A DNA stretch of 42,141 nucleotides, taken from assembly GCA_011087955.1 (NCBI GenBank), contig JAALKR010000017.1, positions 1-42,141 on the forward strand, read 5' to 3'. The translations under genes were made by a program, and so were the position numbers. Source of the DNA: Oligoflexia bacterium (GTDB lineage: Bacteria; Bdellovibrionota; UBA1018; CAIPTA01; JAALKR01). The notes below the pieces were generated by a model that did no database searches, was not told the origin of the DNA, and saw nothing but the letters and a program-made list of their open reading frames with translations. Below, piece after piece: positions 1 to 8,900 of the stretch. Every line of letters starts with the position of its first letter. Within the stretch, counting starts at the first letter, position 1.

Positions 1-100
1 TAAGGCCGCCTAATGACCAAATTAAGGGTTTAAAATGACGCGCTGTGACCGTCAAGATCGCTTGGTAGTTAGACCGACAGTTTCCCCTTGTAATGACACT
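1..100. repeat. Possible insertion-sequence end with repeated TGAC motifs
   Basis: No gene is visible here. The short motif TAATGAC or a near copy occurs at 11-17, 33-39 and 91-97, with a further TGAC at 46-49. Multiple short repeats of this kind are known at the ends of some IS families, for example IS21. The stretch borders the truncated DUF4917 fragment, which loses its expected C-terminus just at this point. No transposase lies inside the window on this side, so the assignment is weak. Confidence 0.2.
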
Positions 101-101
101 T

Positions 102-650
102 TTACAGATAATAGCTGTTTCGAATCGATTTCTGCTTCTGCTCTTTTGTCCCTTCGCTGACAAACAATGGGAGCGCTCCCTCCTCTTTCCATTTACAATA
201 AATAGTCTTTAAAAGTTTCCCCCCATCAGCTGTAATTTTCTCCTCCTCTCTGCTTTTCTTTGTTGCCAGAGCTAAGTTTCCATGTGGATAGAAAACGAGT
301 GAACATTTTTTTTCACCTTTTATTAAGTTTCGATACTTCCTCCAATTGTCAGCGAACACTCCATTGTTGAAGCAGTCTTTTATCTTATGCTTTTCGGTCT
401 TCTTGTCATTGCCACGCATGATGGCCCAGTATATTAATAAATCATAGTTGAGAGAAATTATGGTTTTGAATTCTTTGATAAAGTTATAGATCGATTCCAT
501 TTTATCGTCAACTTCATCAGGCTCTGGATGAATACCTTTAACAGCTGATATAAGTGATTCCCTCACGATGTTGTATGTGTCCCCAATTTCCTTACGACAA
601 ATGCAGAACTCTTTGAGGTTTTTCGAAATAGATTCTGCTTCATTTTTCGA
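102..650 (-). pseudogene. DUF4917 family gene fragment (both ends missing)
   Basis: The reading frame carries typical DUF4917 segments: TIISLNYDLLIYWAIM, LVFYPHGNLALA, and near the end LPLFVSEGTKEQKQKSIRNS. Family members are usually about 330-350 residues. Here only about 180 central residues remain and the frame stops at 102-104, well before the normal C-terminus. The N-terminal third is absent and replaced, in the same open frame, by IS256 transposase sequence; the join lies near 636-660. A GTG at 564-566 would give a 154-residue peptide, but it has no convincing ribosome binding site. DUF4917 proteins are of unknown function and have some resemblance to SIR2-like folds. This is most likely a dead remnant. 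Confidence 0.7.
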
Positions 651-1013
651 GCGTCTGAGATAGGGAGGAAGAATATTGGAGGCATCCTTTTTCCCTTCAC
701 GCTTGTCATTGACTCGAGGGGCTTCGACTCCAAAAGTTCCGCAGCCTGTAGTGACGTTTCTTTTCTTGGATTTACCATTTCTAACGACAAGGCGCTTGCC
801 ATCAGAGTCTCTGAGTTCTTTAAATTGATTGATGTACTCTTCTACTTCTAGCTGTAGGGCCTGGTTAAGAATTTTCTTGGCCCCAAGCCTGGCCAGCTCA
901 TCGAGGCCAAAGGCAAGAAGGTCATTTTCATCTTTGGGTAAGTTTGTTACGATGTTGAGTGTCGTAGCAGTTCTCCTTAATTTTAATTTGTTTCTTAAAC
1001 CAAAGAGGATATG
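650..1013 (-). mobile_element. IS256-family transposase, N-terminal remnant
   Basis: Translating the minus strand from the stop at 1014-1016 gives an open frame with IS256 (Mutator type) N-terminal hallmarks: LGAKKILNQALQLEVEEYI, then DGKRLVVRNGKSKKRNVTTG, then FGVEAPRVNDKREG, and NILPPYLRRSK. The expected start (M-T-L-N-I) reads ACG at 963-965 instead of ATG. An AAGGAG Shine-Dalgarno remains 7 bases upstream of it, so the start codon appears to have mutated. About 105 of the usual roughly 400 residues remain. The DDE catalytic domain is entirely gone, so the element cannot move by itself. The frame continues without a stop into the DUF4917 fragment. On the upstream side the element abuts the broken subtilase gene near 1005-1032. 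Confidence 0.75.
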
Positions 1014-1029
1014 CTACACGCCTTTTATG

Positions 1030-1556
1030 TCATCCACAATATTTAGGCATGTCTCCATTTTCGTTACAAGCGATATTGGCCTTTAGATCTTTGTGGTTGT
1101 ACAGAACACCTGAATGAATAATAGCTACCAATATGCCTTTTGAACCTGTCTCAATTGCCCAAGCCTTTGTCGCGGAAATATCAGCACCTGGCGTTCCCTG
1201 AATCATACGAAGACTTGACCAGTGTTTTTTAAATGCCAGGCATTATCGAAGCTATGGTCATCTGGTACGACTTCCTCACCATTTGCCGGGGGAGGATCAT
1301 CAGCAGCAGAAGGCGGATCTGAAACGTCTGGAGTGTCGTCTCCTGGAGGCTCCCCACCTAACGGACGCGCAGTATAGTTTGGCTCCACATCTAGAAGTAC
1401 AATAAATTCTCCTAGAACACGATCACGCTCGAGCATGGCCTTGTACCTTGAAACATTTACCTCCGTGGCACTAGTCATAGCGTTATTAGCACTGAGTGCT
1501 ATGGGGCCTACTATCACAACAAACAGCGCTGCTAAAAGACTCTTTCTCGTGGACAC
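1030..1556 (-). pseudogene. Secreted subtilase (S8 peptidase), frameshifted and truncated
   Basis: The first 117 residues (1203-1556) begin with a signal peptide (hydrophobic residues about 8-22), then a propeptide-like stretch, an acidic Pro-rich linker, and HLKNTGQ, the usual entry to a subtilase catalytic domain. The frame stops at 1203-1205. The domain continues one frame over from 1202 to 1030 as GTPGADISATKAWAIETGS, then VAIIHSGVLYNHKDLKANI. The aspartate of the catalytic D-[ST]-G motif is replaced by His (HSG). A further VDDIKG motif appears in yet another frame around 1009-1036, after which the gene is lost at the IS256 remnant. The His and Ser catalytic blocks are absent. Frameshift, active-site loss and truncation together make it a clear pseudogene. 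It lies 42 bases downstream of the next gene on the same strand. Confidence 0.8.
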
Positions 1557-1598
1557 TAACTGGCGGTAAAAAATAGTGATTCACCTCTAAACAAACCA

Positions 1599-2069
1599 TT
1601 ATTCAACCAAAATGCAGCCATGGCGCTTGTTCTCATAGCGAGCATAACTATAAGCAAAAAAAGAGCGCGCTTGAATTTCTCTGCGCTTGCGATCAATCCT
1701 CAGCCCAGTAAATAGGGGAACCTGTTTTACATTTCGTTTACAGACTTTCTCTGACTGGGCCACGACAAAAATACAGGAACAAAATTCTTTCGCATAATAA
1801 CTTGCCGACAATTTTGCCCAGCTTGTTCCTTCATACTTCAGCTTGAAATCTCTCTTGTCTGTCAACACACCAATATCAATAATCTCTGCGCCGAACTCTA
1901 TCTCAAATTTGGCCTTCATCGCCTCCATCTCGTCGCTGTCGACGATAAAATCAATATTTTCGAGATGACCTTCTTTTCTAACCTGCTCGGATAAACTAAA
2001 CTCCGATTCCCCATGAGCAAAATTTAAAGTAAAAAGTAGGGCTGCTAAAATTAATGCCAGGTGTTTCAT
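1599..2069 (-). CDS. Secreted protein of unknown function
   Basis: 156 residues with a clear signal peptide (MKHLALILAALLFTLNFAHG). I do not recognise the mature part. It is mixed charged/hydrophobic and has three cysteines, two of them as CSC around residues 97-99 and one near residue 109, so disulfides are possible in the periplasm. The tail is rich in basic and aromatic residues and ends in GCILVE. The start ATG at 2067-2069 follows an AGAGGAA Shine-Dalgarno overlapping the stop codon of the serine hydrolase gene 11 bases upstream, so the two are very likely co-transcribed and perhaps translationally coupled. The broken subtilase follows on the same strand, suggesting a small former operon of exported proteins. 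Confidence 0.7.
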   Translation of the reverse strand: MKHLALILAALLFTLNFAHGESEFSLSEQVRKEGHLENIDFIVDSDEMEAMKAKFEIEFGAEIIDIGVLTDKRDFKLKYEGTSWAKLSASYYAKEFCSCIFVVAQSEKVCKRNVKQVPLFTGLRIDRKRREIQARSFFAYSYARYENKRHGCILVE

Positions 2070-2080
2070 TCGTCTTTCCT

Positions 2081-3301
2081 CTACTTCAGCAACGCAAGCG
2101 CGAGCTTAACTAATCGATTACGATCAAATTCACGACTCCAATCATTGGCCAAGCGGATAATGATCAGATCTCGACTAGGAATAATTATTAATGTCTGTCC
2201 AAACACACCCATAGCAGCAAAGGTGTCTGCGGGGGCGTCTGGCCACGGCAGCTCAACATTGCTCTTGGAAATCGCTATATTCAACCACCAGTGAGCTCCA
2301 GCCCCCATGTCATGCGTATGCGAGCCATTATGCCCAATCATAGATGGAGCCAGTGCTGTGGAAAAATTGCGCCAATTTGGTGGTAACAACGACTCGCCTC
2401 CAGGCAGCACACCGTCGTTCAAAAAGAACTGGGCATAGCGAGCTAAATCACGCGGCTTCATGAATATGTGGGAGCCTCCAAAATACAAGCCCGTAGGGTC
2501 CCTTTCTATCGTTACATCCGTTAAACCAATGCGATCAAAGAGTTTTGTCCAAGGCAAGGTTTCATACTCTGCTTCTCCGTAGGCTCGACGCAAAATTGCC
2601 CACAAAAGGACTGTATCACCCGTTGAATAGGTGAAATGCTTGCCCGCTGGCCCCTCCATCCCATGATTAAATACAAACCTTGCCGTATCGCTACGACCTT
2701 CCCCATAAAACATAGCGAACATAGACGAACGTTTTAGTTTAAAGAGACCCAACCATTCTTGCCACTTTAATGAGCTACTCCAATGTAAAAGATTGCGGAC
2801 GGTAATATCGCAATGCCAACTGGTATTTGCTACCTCCCCTTGAGTTTCGAGATATTCACAGATAGAGTCGTTGAGACTGAGTTTACCTTCTTGAACCGCT
2901 ATACCAATAAAGGCATTCGTCACGCTTTTACCAATCGACCATAGCTGGTGCGGCATGTCCTTGTGGTAGCCACTCCGGTACTCTTCAAAAATGATTTTTC
3001 CTTTATGAACAACAAGGACAACCTCTGTCTTGTCGCCGAGCCTAGTGTCCAGATCGCCACTCATATTCGGTGTTTCTTTCGACGTCTCTCTCGGCGTGGG
3101 GAAAATAAACTCACGAAAAGCAGCTAACCCTTGTTGGGGCAAAGCGCTTGTGTCCATGTCAGACACATTTGTACCCCCCCCCTCCATTGTGAGATCAACG
3201 CCTGCAGCACCTGCTATAGTCGCAACCGGAGCAGCAAGCAGCATTGCCCCTACGATCGTTGCCACGAAAAACCATGTGTAAGTAACTCTTTTAAAGCTCA
3301 T
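2081..3301 (-). CDS. Exported serine hydrolase, class C beta-lactamase/PBP-like fold
   Basis: About 406 residues. The motifs are those of the SxxK serine acyl-enzyme superfamily: SIGK near residues 122-125 (nucleophile Ser and general-base Lys), a YST motif near residue 225 in place of YxN, and a C-terminal GVFGQ block. The spacing resembles 6-aminohexanoate-dimer hydrolase and EstB-type esterases more than true beta-lactamases, so the substrate (ester, amide or peptide) is open. The N-terminus has a hydrophobic signal segment ending around AGA, so it acts outside the cytoplasm. I place the start at the ATG at 3299-3301, with GGAGG upstream; a TTG at 3316 in the same frame overlaps that Shine-Dalgarno. 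A run of nine G lies in codons just after the signal peptide (see 3174-3182). The unknown secreted gene follows 11 bases downstream. Confidence 0.85.
   Translation of the reverse strand: MSFKRVTYTWFFVATIVGAMLLAAPVATIAGAAGVDLTMEGGGTNVSDMDTSALPQQGLAAFREFIFPTPRETSKETPNMSGDLDTRLGDKTEVVLVVHKGKIIFEEYRSGYHKDMPHQLWSIGKSVTNAFIGIAVQEGKLSLNDSICEYLETQGEVANTSWHCDITVRNLLHWSSSLKWQEWLGLFKLKRSSMFAMFYGEGRSDTARFVFNHGMEGPAGKHFTYSTGDTVLLWAILRRAYGEAEYETLPWTKLFDRIGLTDVTIERDPTGLYFGGSHIFMKPRDLARYAQFFLNDGVLPGGESLLPPNWRNFSTALAPSMIGHNGSHTHDMGAGAHWWLNIAISKSNVELPWPDAPADTFAAMGVFGQTLIIIPSRDLIIIRLANDWSREFDRNRLVKLALALLK
3174..3182 (-). repeat. G9 homopolymer inside the serine hydrolase gene
   Basis: Nine consecutive C on the plus strand (G on the coding strand) encode part of a Met-Glu-Gly-Gly-Gly-Thr stretch about 43 codons into the gene. 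Tracts of this length are prone to polymerase slippage. A change of one base would truncate the exported enzyme just after its signal peptide. No second tract of similar length was noticed in the window. Confidence 0.9.
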
Positions 3302-3443
3302 AACATAACCCTCCAATCAACTCCCAGAGGACGTTATCACGCTGAATTACTCTTCTGCTATAAATTTATTTGACGCTTTCCTGACTTCCAGAAAGAGGAA
3401 CTTAGCCTCTTGTCTTTTAGCTTTTAGTAAGCCGTGCTAGGCT

Positions 3444-3475
3444 CCTCTCTCACGAAAAGTGAGGAGGTGTTTTTT
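3444..3475 (+). promoter_or_regulatory. Hairpin plus T6 over the hutG Shine-Dalgarno (attenuator-like)
   Basis: CCTC (3444-3447), a single bulged T, and CTCAC (3449-3453) pair perfectly with GTGAG (3459-3463) and GAGG (3464-3467) around a GAAAA loop, giving a 9-pair stem. A TGTTTTTT run follows. The shape matches an intrinsic terminator. At the same time its 3' arm contains AGGAGG (3462-3467), the only good Shine-Dalgarno for hutG, and the T run overlaps the TTG start at 3474. It could act as an attenuator, a translational switch, or both. No regulator-binding leader was recognised. Confidence 0.6.
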
Positions 3476-4301
3476 GCAAAATGAAGAGATATTTTTTTGG
3501 CAAGGTGCTTCTATTGATTCGCGTCAAATTCTTGTGTCAGTCCCTCATAGCGGAACAGAAATTCCCCAGGATCTGCACTCATACTTCAAAAAGAAATTCA
3601 TAAAGCATCCAGAAGATACAGACTGGTATGTACATGAACTCTATGATTTTGCCCCCCACTTAGGCATTCCTGTTATTCATGCAAAATACTCTCGCTACTT
3701 AGTGGATCTAAATCGAGACCCAGACGACGTCGCACTCTATAACGATGACCGTTTTATTACTGGTCTATTTCCCACGAAATCGTTTGCAAAAGAAGGCCTC
3801 TATGTAGATTCAGAAATGCAGGAAGAGGCCCTTCGCGAACCCGAACGCAAATGGCGTATGGATACATACTACTGGCCCTACTACCGAAAAATTCAGAACC
3901 ATCTACAAAAAATACTTTCGAAATATCCGCACGCATTACTTTTTGATGCCCACTCAATCGCGCGATCGGTTCCTAGTATTTCATCGGATCCATTCCCAGA
4001 TTTAATTTTAGGCACACAAATGGGATTTACAGCGGATGCCGGGCTCGTAGAAAAAGCTATCTCCATCCTCGAAGATTCTAATTATAGTTTTGCTCATAAC
4101 GAACCATTCCGCGGCGGCAACATCACCCGTAACCATGGAAACCCTCCGGTAGGAATGCACGCAATTCAGCTCGAGATGTCTCAGGACATTTACATGAGTG
4201 CGGATGGACACGGACTAGATCCGAATAAAGTAGAAGGCTTGCAAGCCTTATTGCAATGTTTACTTGAAGAGTTGGCATCGACCTTGGAAAGAATGCAATG
4301 A
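3474..4301 (+). CDS. hutG: N-formylglutamate deformylase (amidohydrolase)
   Basis: About 275 residues, PF05013 family. It hydrolyses N-formyl-L-glutamate to glutamate and formate, the last step of the five-step histidine degradation route. Visible motifs are VSVPHSG near the N-terminus (zinc-binding His), then DTDWYVHELYD, then YSRYLVDLNRDP, LLFDAHSI around the middle, and GGNITRNHGNPPVGMHAIQLE toward the C-terminus. I choose TTG 3474 as start because AGGAGG lies 6 bases upstream. A GTG at 3459 in the same frame overlaps that Shine-Dalgarno and is unlikely. The stop overlaps the hutF start by 4 bases (ATGA), so the two are translated together. The hairpin at 3444-3475 may control both. No hutH, hutU or hutI is present in the window. 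Confidence 0.9.
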   Translation: MQNEEIFFWQGASIDSRQILVSVPHSGTEIPQDLHSYFKKKFIKHPEDTDWYVHELYDFAPHLGIPVIHAKYSRYLVDLNRDPDDVALYNDDRFITGLFPTKSFAKEGLYVDSEMQEEALREPERKWRMDTYYWPYYRKIQNHLQKILSKYPHALLFDAHSIARSVPSISSDPFPDLILGTQMGFTADAGLVEKAISILEDSNYSFAHNEPFRGGNITRNHGNPPVGMHAIQLEMSQDIYMSADGHGLDPNKVEGLQALLQCLLEELASTLERMQ

Positions 4302-5764
4302 AGCAAATCTTTGCTCAAGGTCTATACACTGGAGAAAAATGGATTCACAGTCCTCTAATTGAACTCAATGATGTCGGCGAAATTGTCGCTATTACGGAAG
4401 CCAAAACACCGCAAGCTGTGGGAGCAAAATCACCACATAAGGCAGAAGTTCGGCCTGGATATTTTTTGCCCGGATTGGTGAATGCACACTCCCACTCCTT
4501 TCAATATGCAATGGTGGGACGGAGCGAGTTTATAACGACGACCGACACGCAAAATGACTTTTGGACCTGGCGTAGGGCCATGTATCACTTAGCGCTCTCA
4601 CTCTCGAAAGAAGCAATCCAAGCCATTACCACAAAACTCTATAGCGAACTTTTGTGCCATGGTTACACAGAAGTTGTCGAATTTCATTACCTACACCATG
4701 ACGTTGATGGCAGCCGCTATTCAAATTCAACCGCACACATCGAAGCCTTATCTTTAGCTGCACTCGAAAGCGGCATTCGCCTCACTATCGTTCCAGTTTA
4801 TTATGCTCAGGGAAATTTTTCAAAAACGGCGAGCTCCGACCAACAGCGCTTTTTGTTTTCCTCCACAAATGAATACCGCGAATTTTTGACAGCAGCACGG
4901 GAAACATTGGAGCGCGCGCAAGTGGGAATGCACATTCTGGGGAAAACTCCTCGACTCCGTTTGGGTTGGGGCATTCACTCATTGCGTGCGGTGGATGCAA
5001 AAGATATTCAAACTTTGTTTGCGGATCGGCCAAACTCAGGGCCGATGCATATTCATATTGCAGAACAAGCAAAAGAGGTCGAAGACTGCAAAGAAGCACT
5101 AGGTGCTCGCCCCGTGGAGTGGCTACTCAGTAACTGCGAACTAACTGCAAATGACTGCCTAGTGCACGCAACGCATTTGACGGAATCGGAGACTAAAAAC
5201 TTAGCTACGTCTGCAGCTCAAGTAGTCTTATGCCCAACGACAGAAGGCAATTTGGGGGATGGCTTTTTTCCGATAGAGTCCTATGCCGCTGAAGGGGGGA
5301 GATGGTCCATCGGCTCTGACTCGCATATCAATCTGAGCCCTTGGGAAGAGCTGCGTTGGCTGGACTACCAAGCGCGGCTCCGCACTCGATCACGCAATCC
5401 ACTAGCTATTTTCGCAGATGACGGCCATAGCGGAACCTACTTGTGGCAAAATGCTTGGGCTAACGGGCATAAAGCCACCGACGAGTCAGACCAGGGCCAA
5501 TTAGGACGGTCAGGGCGAGCTTTGAGCCCCGGTGTGCCATTTGATGCAATTTATATGGAAGATGAGCACTTAAAGCAGACTCCCCCAGAAATGATCCTCG
5601 ATTACCTCATTTTCCACGCCGGTTCGGCAGCCGTCCAGGAAACCTATGTCCAAGGCCGCAGGCTTGTGAAAGAGGCTCAGCATGGCCAGCTTCAGAGCAT
5701 CAACCAGCAATTTGCGAGTCACCTGAGAGAAGTCTGGAAAGGACTCTGGCCGAAAACTCATTAA
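4298..5764 (+). CDS. hutF: Formimidoylglutamate deiminase
   Basis: 488 residues, amidohydrolase superfamily. HutF converts N-formimidoyl-L-glutamate to N-formyl-L-glutamate and ammonia, feeding HutG. Zinc/metal-site motifs are visible: PGLVNAHSHSFQ at about 58-69 (HxH), MHIHIAEQ near 250, HATHLTESE, and GSDSHINLSPWEELRWLDY near 337-355. The family signature DFWTWRRAMYHLA is also present. The length is close to normal for HutF (about 450-460). Its start codon overlaps the hutG stop. The next gene downstream has its own promoter, so hutGF probably forms a two-gene transcript. The pairing of HutF with HutG rather than HutE/FTCD indicates the route that releases ammonia and formate. Confidence 0.92.
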   Translation: MKQIFAQGLYTGEKWIHSPLIELNDVGEIVAITEAKTPQAVGAKSPHKAEVRPGYFLPGLVNAHSHSFQYAMVGRSEFITTTDTQNDFWTWRRAMYHLALSLSKEAIQAITTKLYSELLCHGYTEVVEFHYLHHDVDGSRYSNSTAHIEALSLAALESGIRLTIVPVYYAQGNFSKTASSDQQRFLFSSTNEYREFLTAARETLERAQVGMHILGKTPRLRLGWGIHSLRAVDAKDIQTLFADRPNSGPMHIHIAEQAKEVEDCKEALGARPVEWLLSNCELTANDCLVHATHLTESETKNLATSAAQVVLCPTTEGNLGDGFFPIESYAAEGGRWSIGSDSHINLSPWEELRWLDYQARLRTRSRNPLAIFADDGHSGTYLWQNAWANGHKATDESDQGQLGRSGRALSPGVPFDAIYMEDEHLKQTPPEMILDYLIFHAGSAAVQETYVQGRRLVKEAQHGQLQSINQQFASHLREVWKGLWPKTH

Positions 5765-5804
5765 AATTCAATATGTTACATAACTCACCTTTACCTTTAT
5801 GTAC

Positions 5805-5833
5805 TTGATTATTTCAATAAATTAAAATATAAT
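5805..5833 (+). promoter_or_regulatory. Sigma70-type promoter for the large lipoprotein gene
   Basis: TTGATT (5805-5810), a 17-base spacer, and a perfect TATAAT (5828-5833). The surroundings are very AT-rich. A transcript would start near 5840 and have a leader of about 63 bases before the ATG at 5903. This is the cleanest promoter match noticed in the window. Confidence 0.7.
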
Positions 5834-5902
5834 CGTCTCGTGTGATTGCGAAAGCACTGTTAGAGCAGAGGTTAGGGTACGTTGTGAGGTTTTAAGTGCG
5901 AA

Positions 5903-8900
5903 ATGAAAACTAGTAATAACGCTCCGCAAGAAAAGGCAAGCCTCCCCTCCCCGTTCCAAGCACTACTTATTCTCTACCTAGCCACGATTCTTGCTGCCTG
6001 CTCTTCCGCCGAGCAGGAAGGCCCTAAAACCAATTCAGAACTAGCCACTTTTCGCCTCACGGACGTGTGGACTGAAACGAGCGACCAACCTTCAGCACAG
6101 CCCACCACCCTAGTTCGCCGCCGCGTGACCTTCTACACCAGAGCGAAAGACGTTGCGACTACAGAATCGCTGCAAGCCAATGTTGGGTTCCGCGTATACG
6201 TGGGCTCTGAACTAAAGGGCACTCCCAGCACTACCATCGACGGCGTTATCAAGTGGGAACTTGAAGAAGAATTTGAAAAAGACCAAGTCCTAGACTACAG
6301 ACTATATGAGTTCCATATCGAAGCCACTCCCCCCTATTCCGGCTTCCGTATTCGTCGCGTGCAAGTCAATTTTCAAAAGGAAGGCAAGCAAGCCGGTATT
6401 GACATAACCGATGGCACGCGGTCCGCACCTCTCGCCACGGCACCAAGTACAAAAGTAGCCACCTTCAATGGAACACTCGTGAACCCAAAGCCGAAATTCT
6501 TCCCGGTCTCTACTCGCGTATCCTCTCATTCGGATGTCCCCTACGCCATTTCCAAAGCCACAGGGAAACGAAATCAATTAATGTTCAAGATGCAGACCTG
6601 CATGTTGAAAGAGTCAGAAAATCTTCAAAAAGTTCGCACTGGGCTAAATTTTAAAATTTATACAGATGCAGTCTTTGAAGGTGAAGATAAAAAAGAAATA
6701 ATTACTGCTAACGACGGCGTGGATGCCCCAATAGTGAGTGATGGCTGTTTCTATTTCCCAATCCACTTTAAGAGCTTTTCCTATTTTGCTCAACAAGCCT
6801 GGTATCCAATGGACACAAAGATCTGTTCCAGCAACGATACTCACGGTGACCACTGCTTCGAATATGTCTTTTATTTCAATCCATCAAAACGTTTCGGTAT
6901 TGGCAAGCAGGACTATGTCCATAATCAAGGGCACGCCCAAACGCAACTAACCAACTTTGAACCCCCGGCGGAAGAATTTATCTTCGGTAGTAAAAAGTTT
7001 GAATTATTAGCTGAACTGCGTAAACCAAGTATCTTTGCTAAAGGCTATTCCGCTACTTTTCTAGGCCGAACCTATCGAATTGATTCTGACCTGAATATGA
7101 GCTCCGTGCGCCGCTATCAGATCGTAATGGAGCCTAAAATAAAGCACTGGACGATCGACAATCCAGAGCGACTGGAAGACCTGCAATCTGGCTCCGTAAA
7201 TGTAAAGCTTCTATTGCGAAAATCCCACGGCGAATCGATTCATGAATTCCCACTTTCTGCCTTAAGTGAAGTCCTTCGCAAGAAGGAAGCAGCTTGTTTT
7301 AGCTCTAAGTCGATCTTTGACCTTCTTCATGACCAGAAACTCCGTGAGTGGTGCTACGCCCGCTCCTATATGGATCACGTCTCTCGCAGAGTAAAGGTAG
7401 ATCAAGGCGTAGTCGCCGATATTTTTGACCTAGAGTTTGAGGATATTCGATACGTAACTTCCAGAAATATATTGATGATGGAACTCGCACTCGATCGCCA
7501 AAACCTAAAAGAGGACGAGCTTGAAATCCAGTCCAAAACATTTATTTCTACATTTTCTCCCTTAAAGGAGGACGCCTATCGGCGCTGGGCAAAACAATAT
7601 GACCAATATTTCAACCAAGAATCCGGCACTCGAATTCGGATAGCGGAACTCGATTACACGGACGCTGTCTCCGCGGTCTATACGAAGTCACTGGAAGATG
7701 CTGGGCTGGGGGATGCAGAGGCTTTGCAAAAATTTTTAGCTAATCTACCAAACGATGTGATTTACGCAACTGATGGTATGACCCTCAACAAGAAAATGGA
7801 TTCCAATATACCGTATTCTCGACAGGCAAATATAATCTATGAAGCGTTAGAAGAGCAAGACGACGAAGACGGCGTCAATCTCCCACACCCAGAGTCTATT
7901 GACGAAATCTTAAACATAGTTGATCAAGCTGATAACCGGGAGCTCTATAGTGACAATTATGTTGAACTCCGAAAGTCTGCCATGGCGGATTCTGAAAAGA
8001 ACAGCCTCCCAGTTCCTATTAATATTTATCGCATCCAGAACGCATTAGCGACTAAATCGGATCATAGGATTGCAGAAGAGTTTCCATTTTCTGACGAGGA
8101 CTTTGATATTGTGATTGCTTCGCAGCGGCCAAAGATTCGTCCCGACCAACGGCCATCAAAAACCCAAGGATTTCTTTACCTCTATAAGCTTGAAGGAACG
8201 GGGAATAGTGCAGAAAAAAGTCTAGCGAATCCAGATTTAAAGCGCATTCTTGAAAGCACCTGCGATGCGGTTTATCCAATTACCCACTATGCAGAGGCTA
8301 AAAAAGAGGCGAAGCTTGCAGCTAAACTAGCTTATGATCGCGCGGCGGAACAATACAAAGCTCAACAGAAGATTCTCTGTAAAATGCACGACATGATCTC
8401 CACCAAGTTATATGAGGGAGTTGAATTAAATGACACAAAGGCACACAGCAATTGTGAAGAGTTGCGACCACTTTGCATTCGACCGATGGTCCGTTTTAGA
8501 GATACAGATGCAAATTGGTTCGAGCGTCGCATCTTTGGCTTAACCGGTATTGCTGGCGAGGCAGATACATCGCCAGAACTCAGTTGTGACAACAGCTTAG
8601 AAACAAATGACGTCGAGCAATTATCCAAGCTATTCCGTGGTGACCTAGAACTGATCGAAAGCATGACTGCAGGCACCATGCACTGGCTTATTGAGCTGCT
8701 GGAACCGGTAGCGCGAAAATGGCTACGACATGCACCATTTGCCAAAGTTCGAAATGAAGTTCTGCGTAGAAACAATCCAACAATGCGCTTAGATGAAATT
8801 TTAGTGCATCCAGATGATGAGCCGGAACTATACGAGGCGAGATTCCTACGGGATCGTTGTAAACGGGATCCATTCCACTATTTGAATATTGATATTACAG

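Noticed and set aside
563-802. 79-residue open frame on the minus strand inside the IS256/DUF4917 chimera
   Set aside because: The IS256 and DUF4917 homology is in a different frame across the same bases; this one matches nothing.
3459-3461. GTG start for hutG
   Set aside because: It lies inside the hairpin and partly in the Shine-Dalgarno itself; TTG 3474 has correct spacing from AGGAGG.
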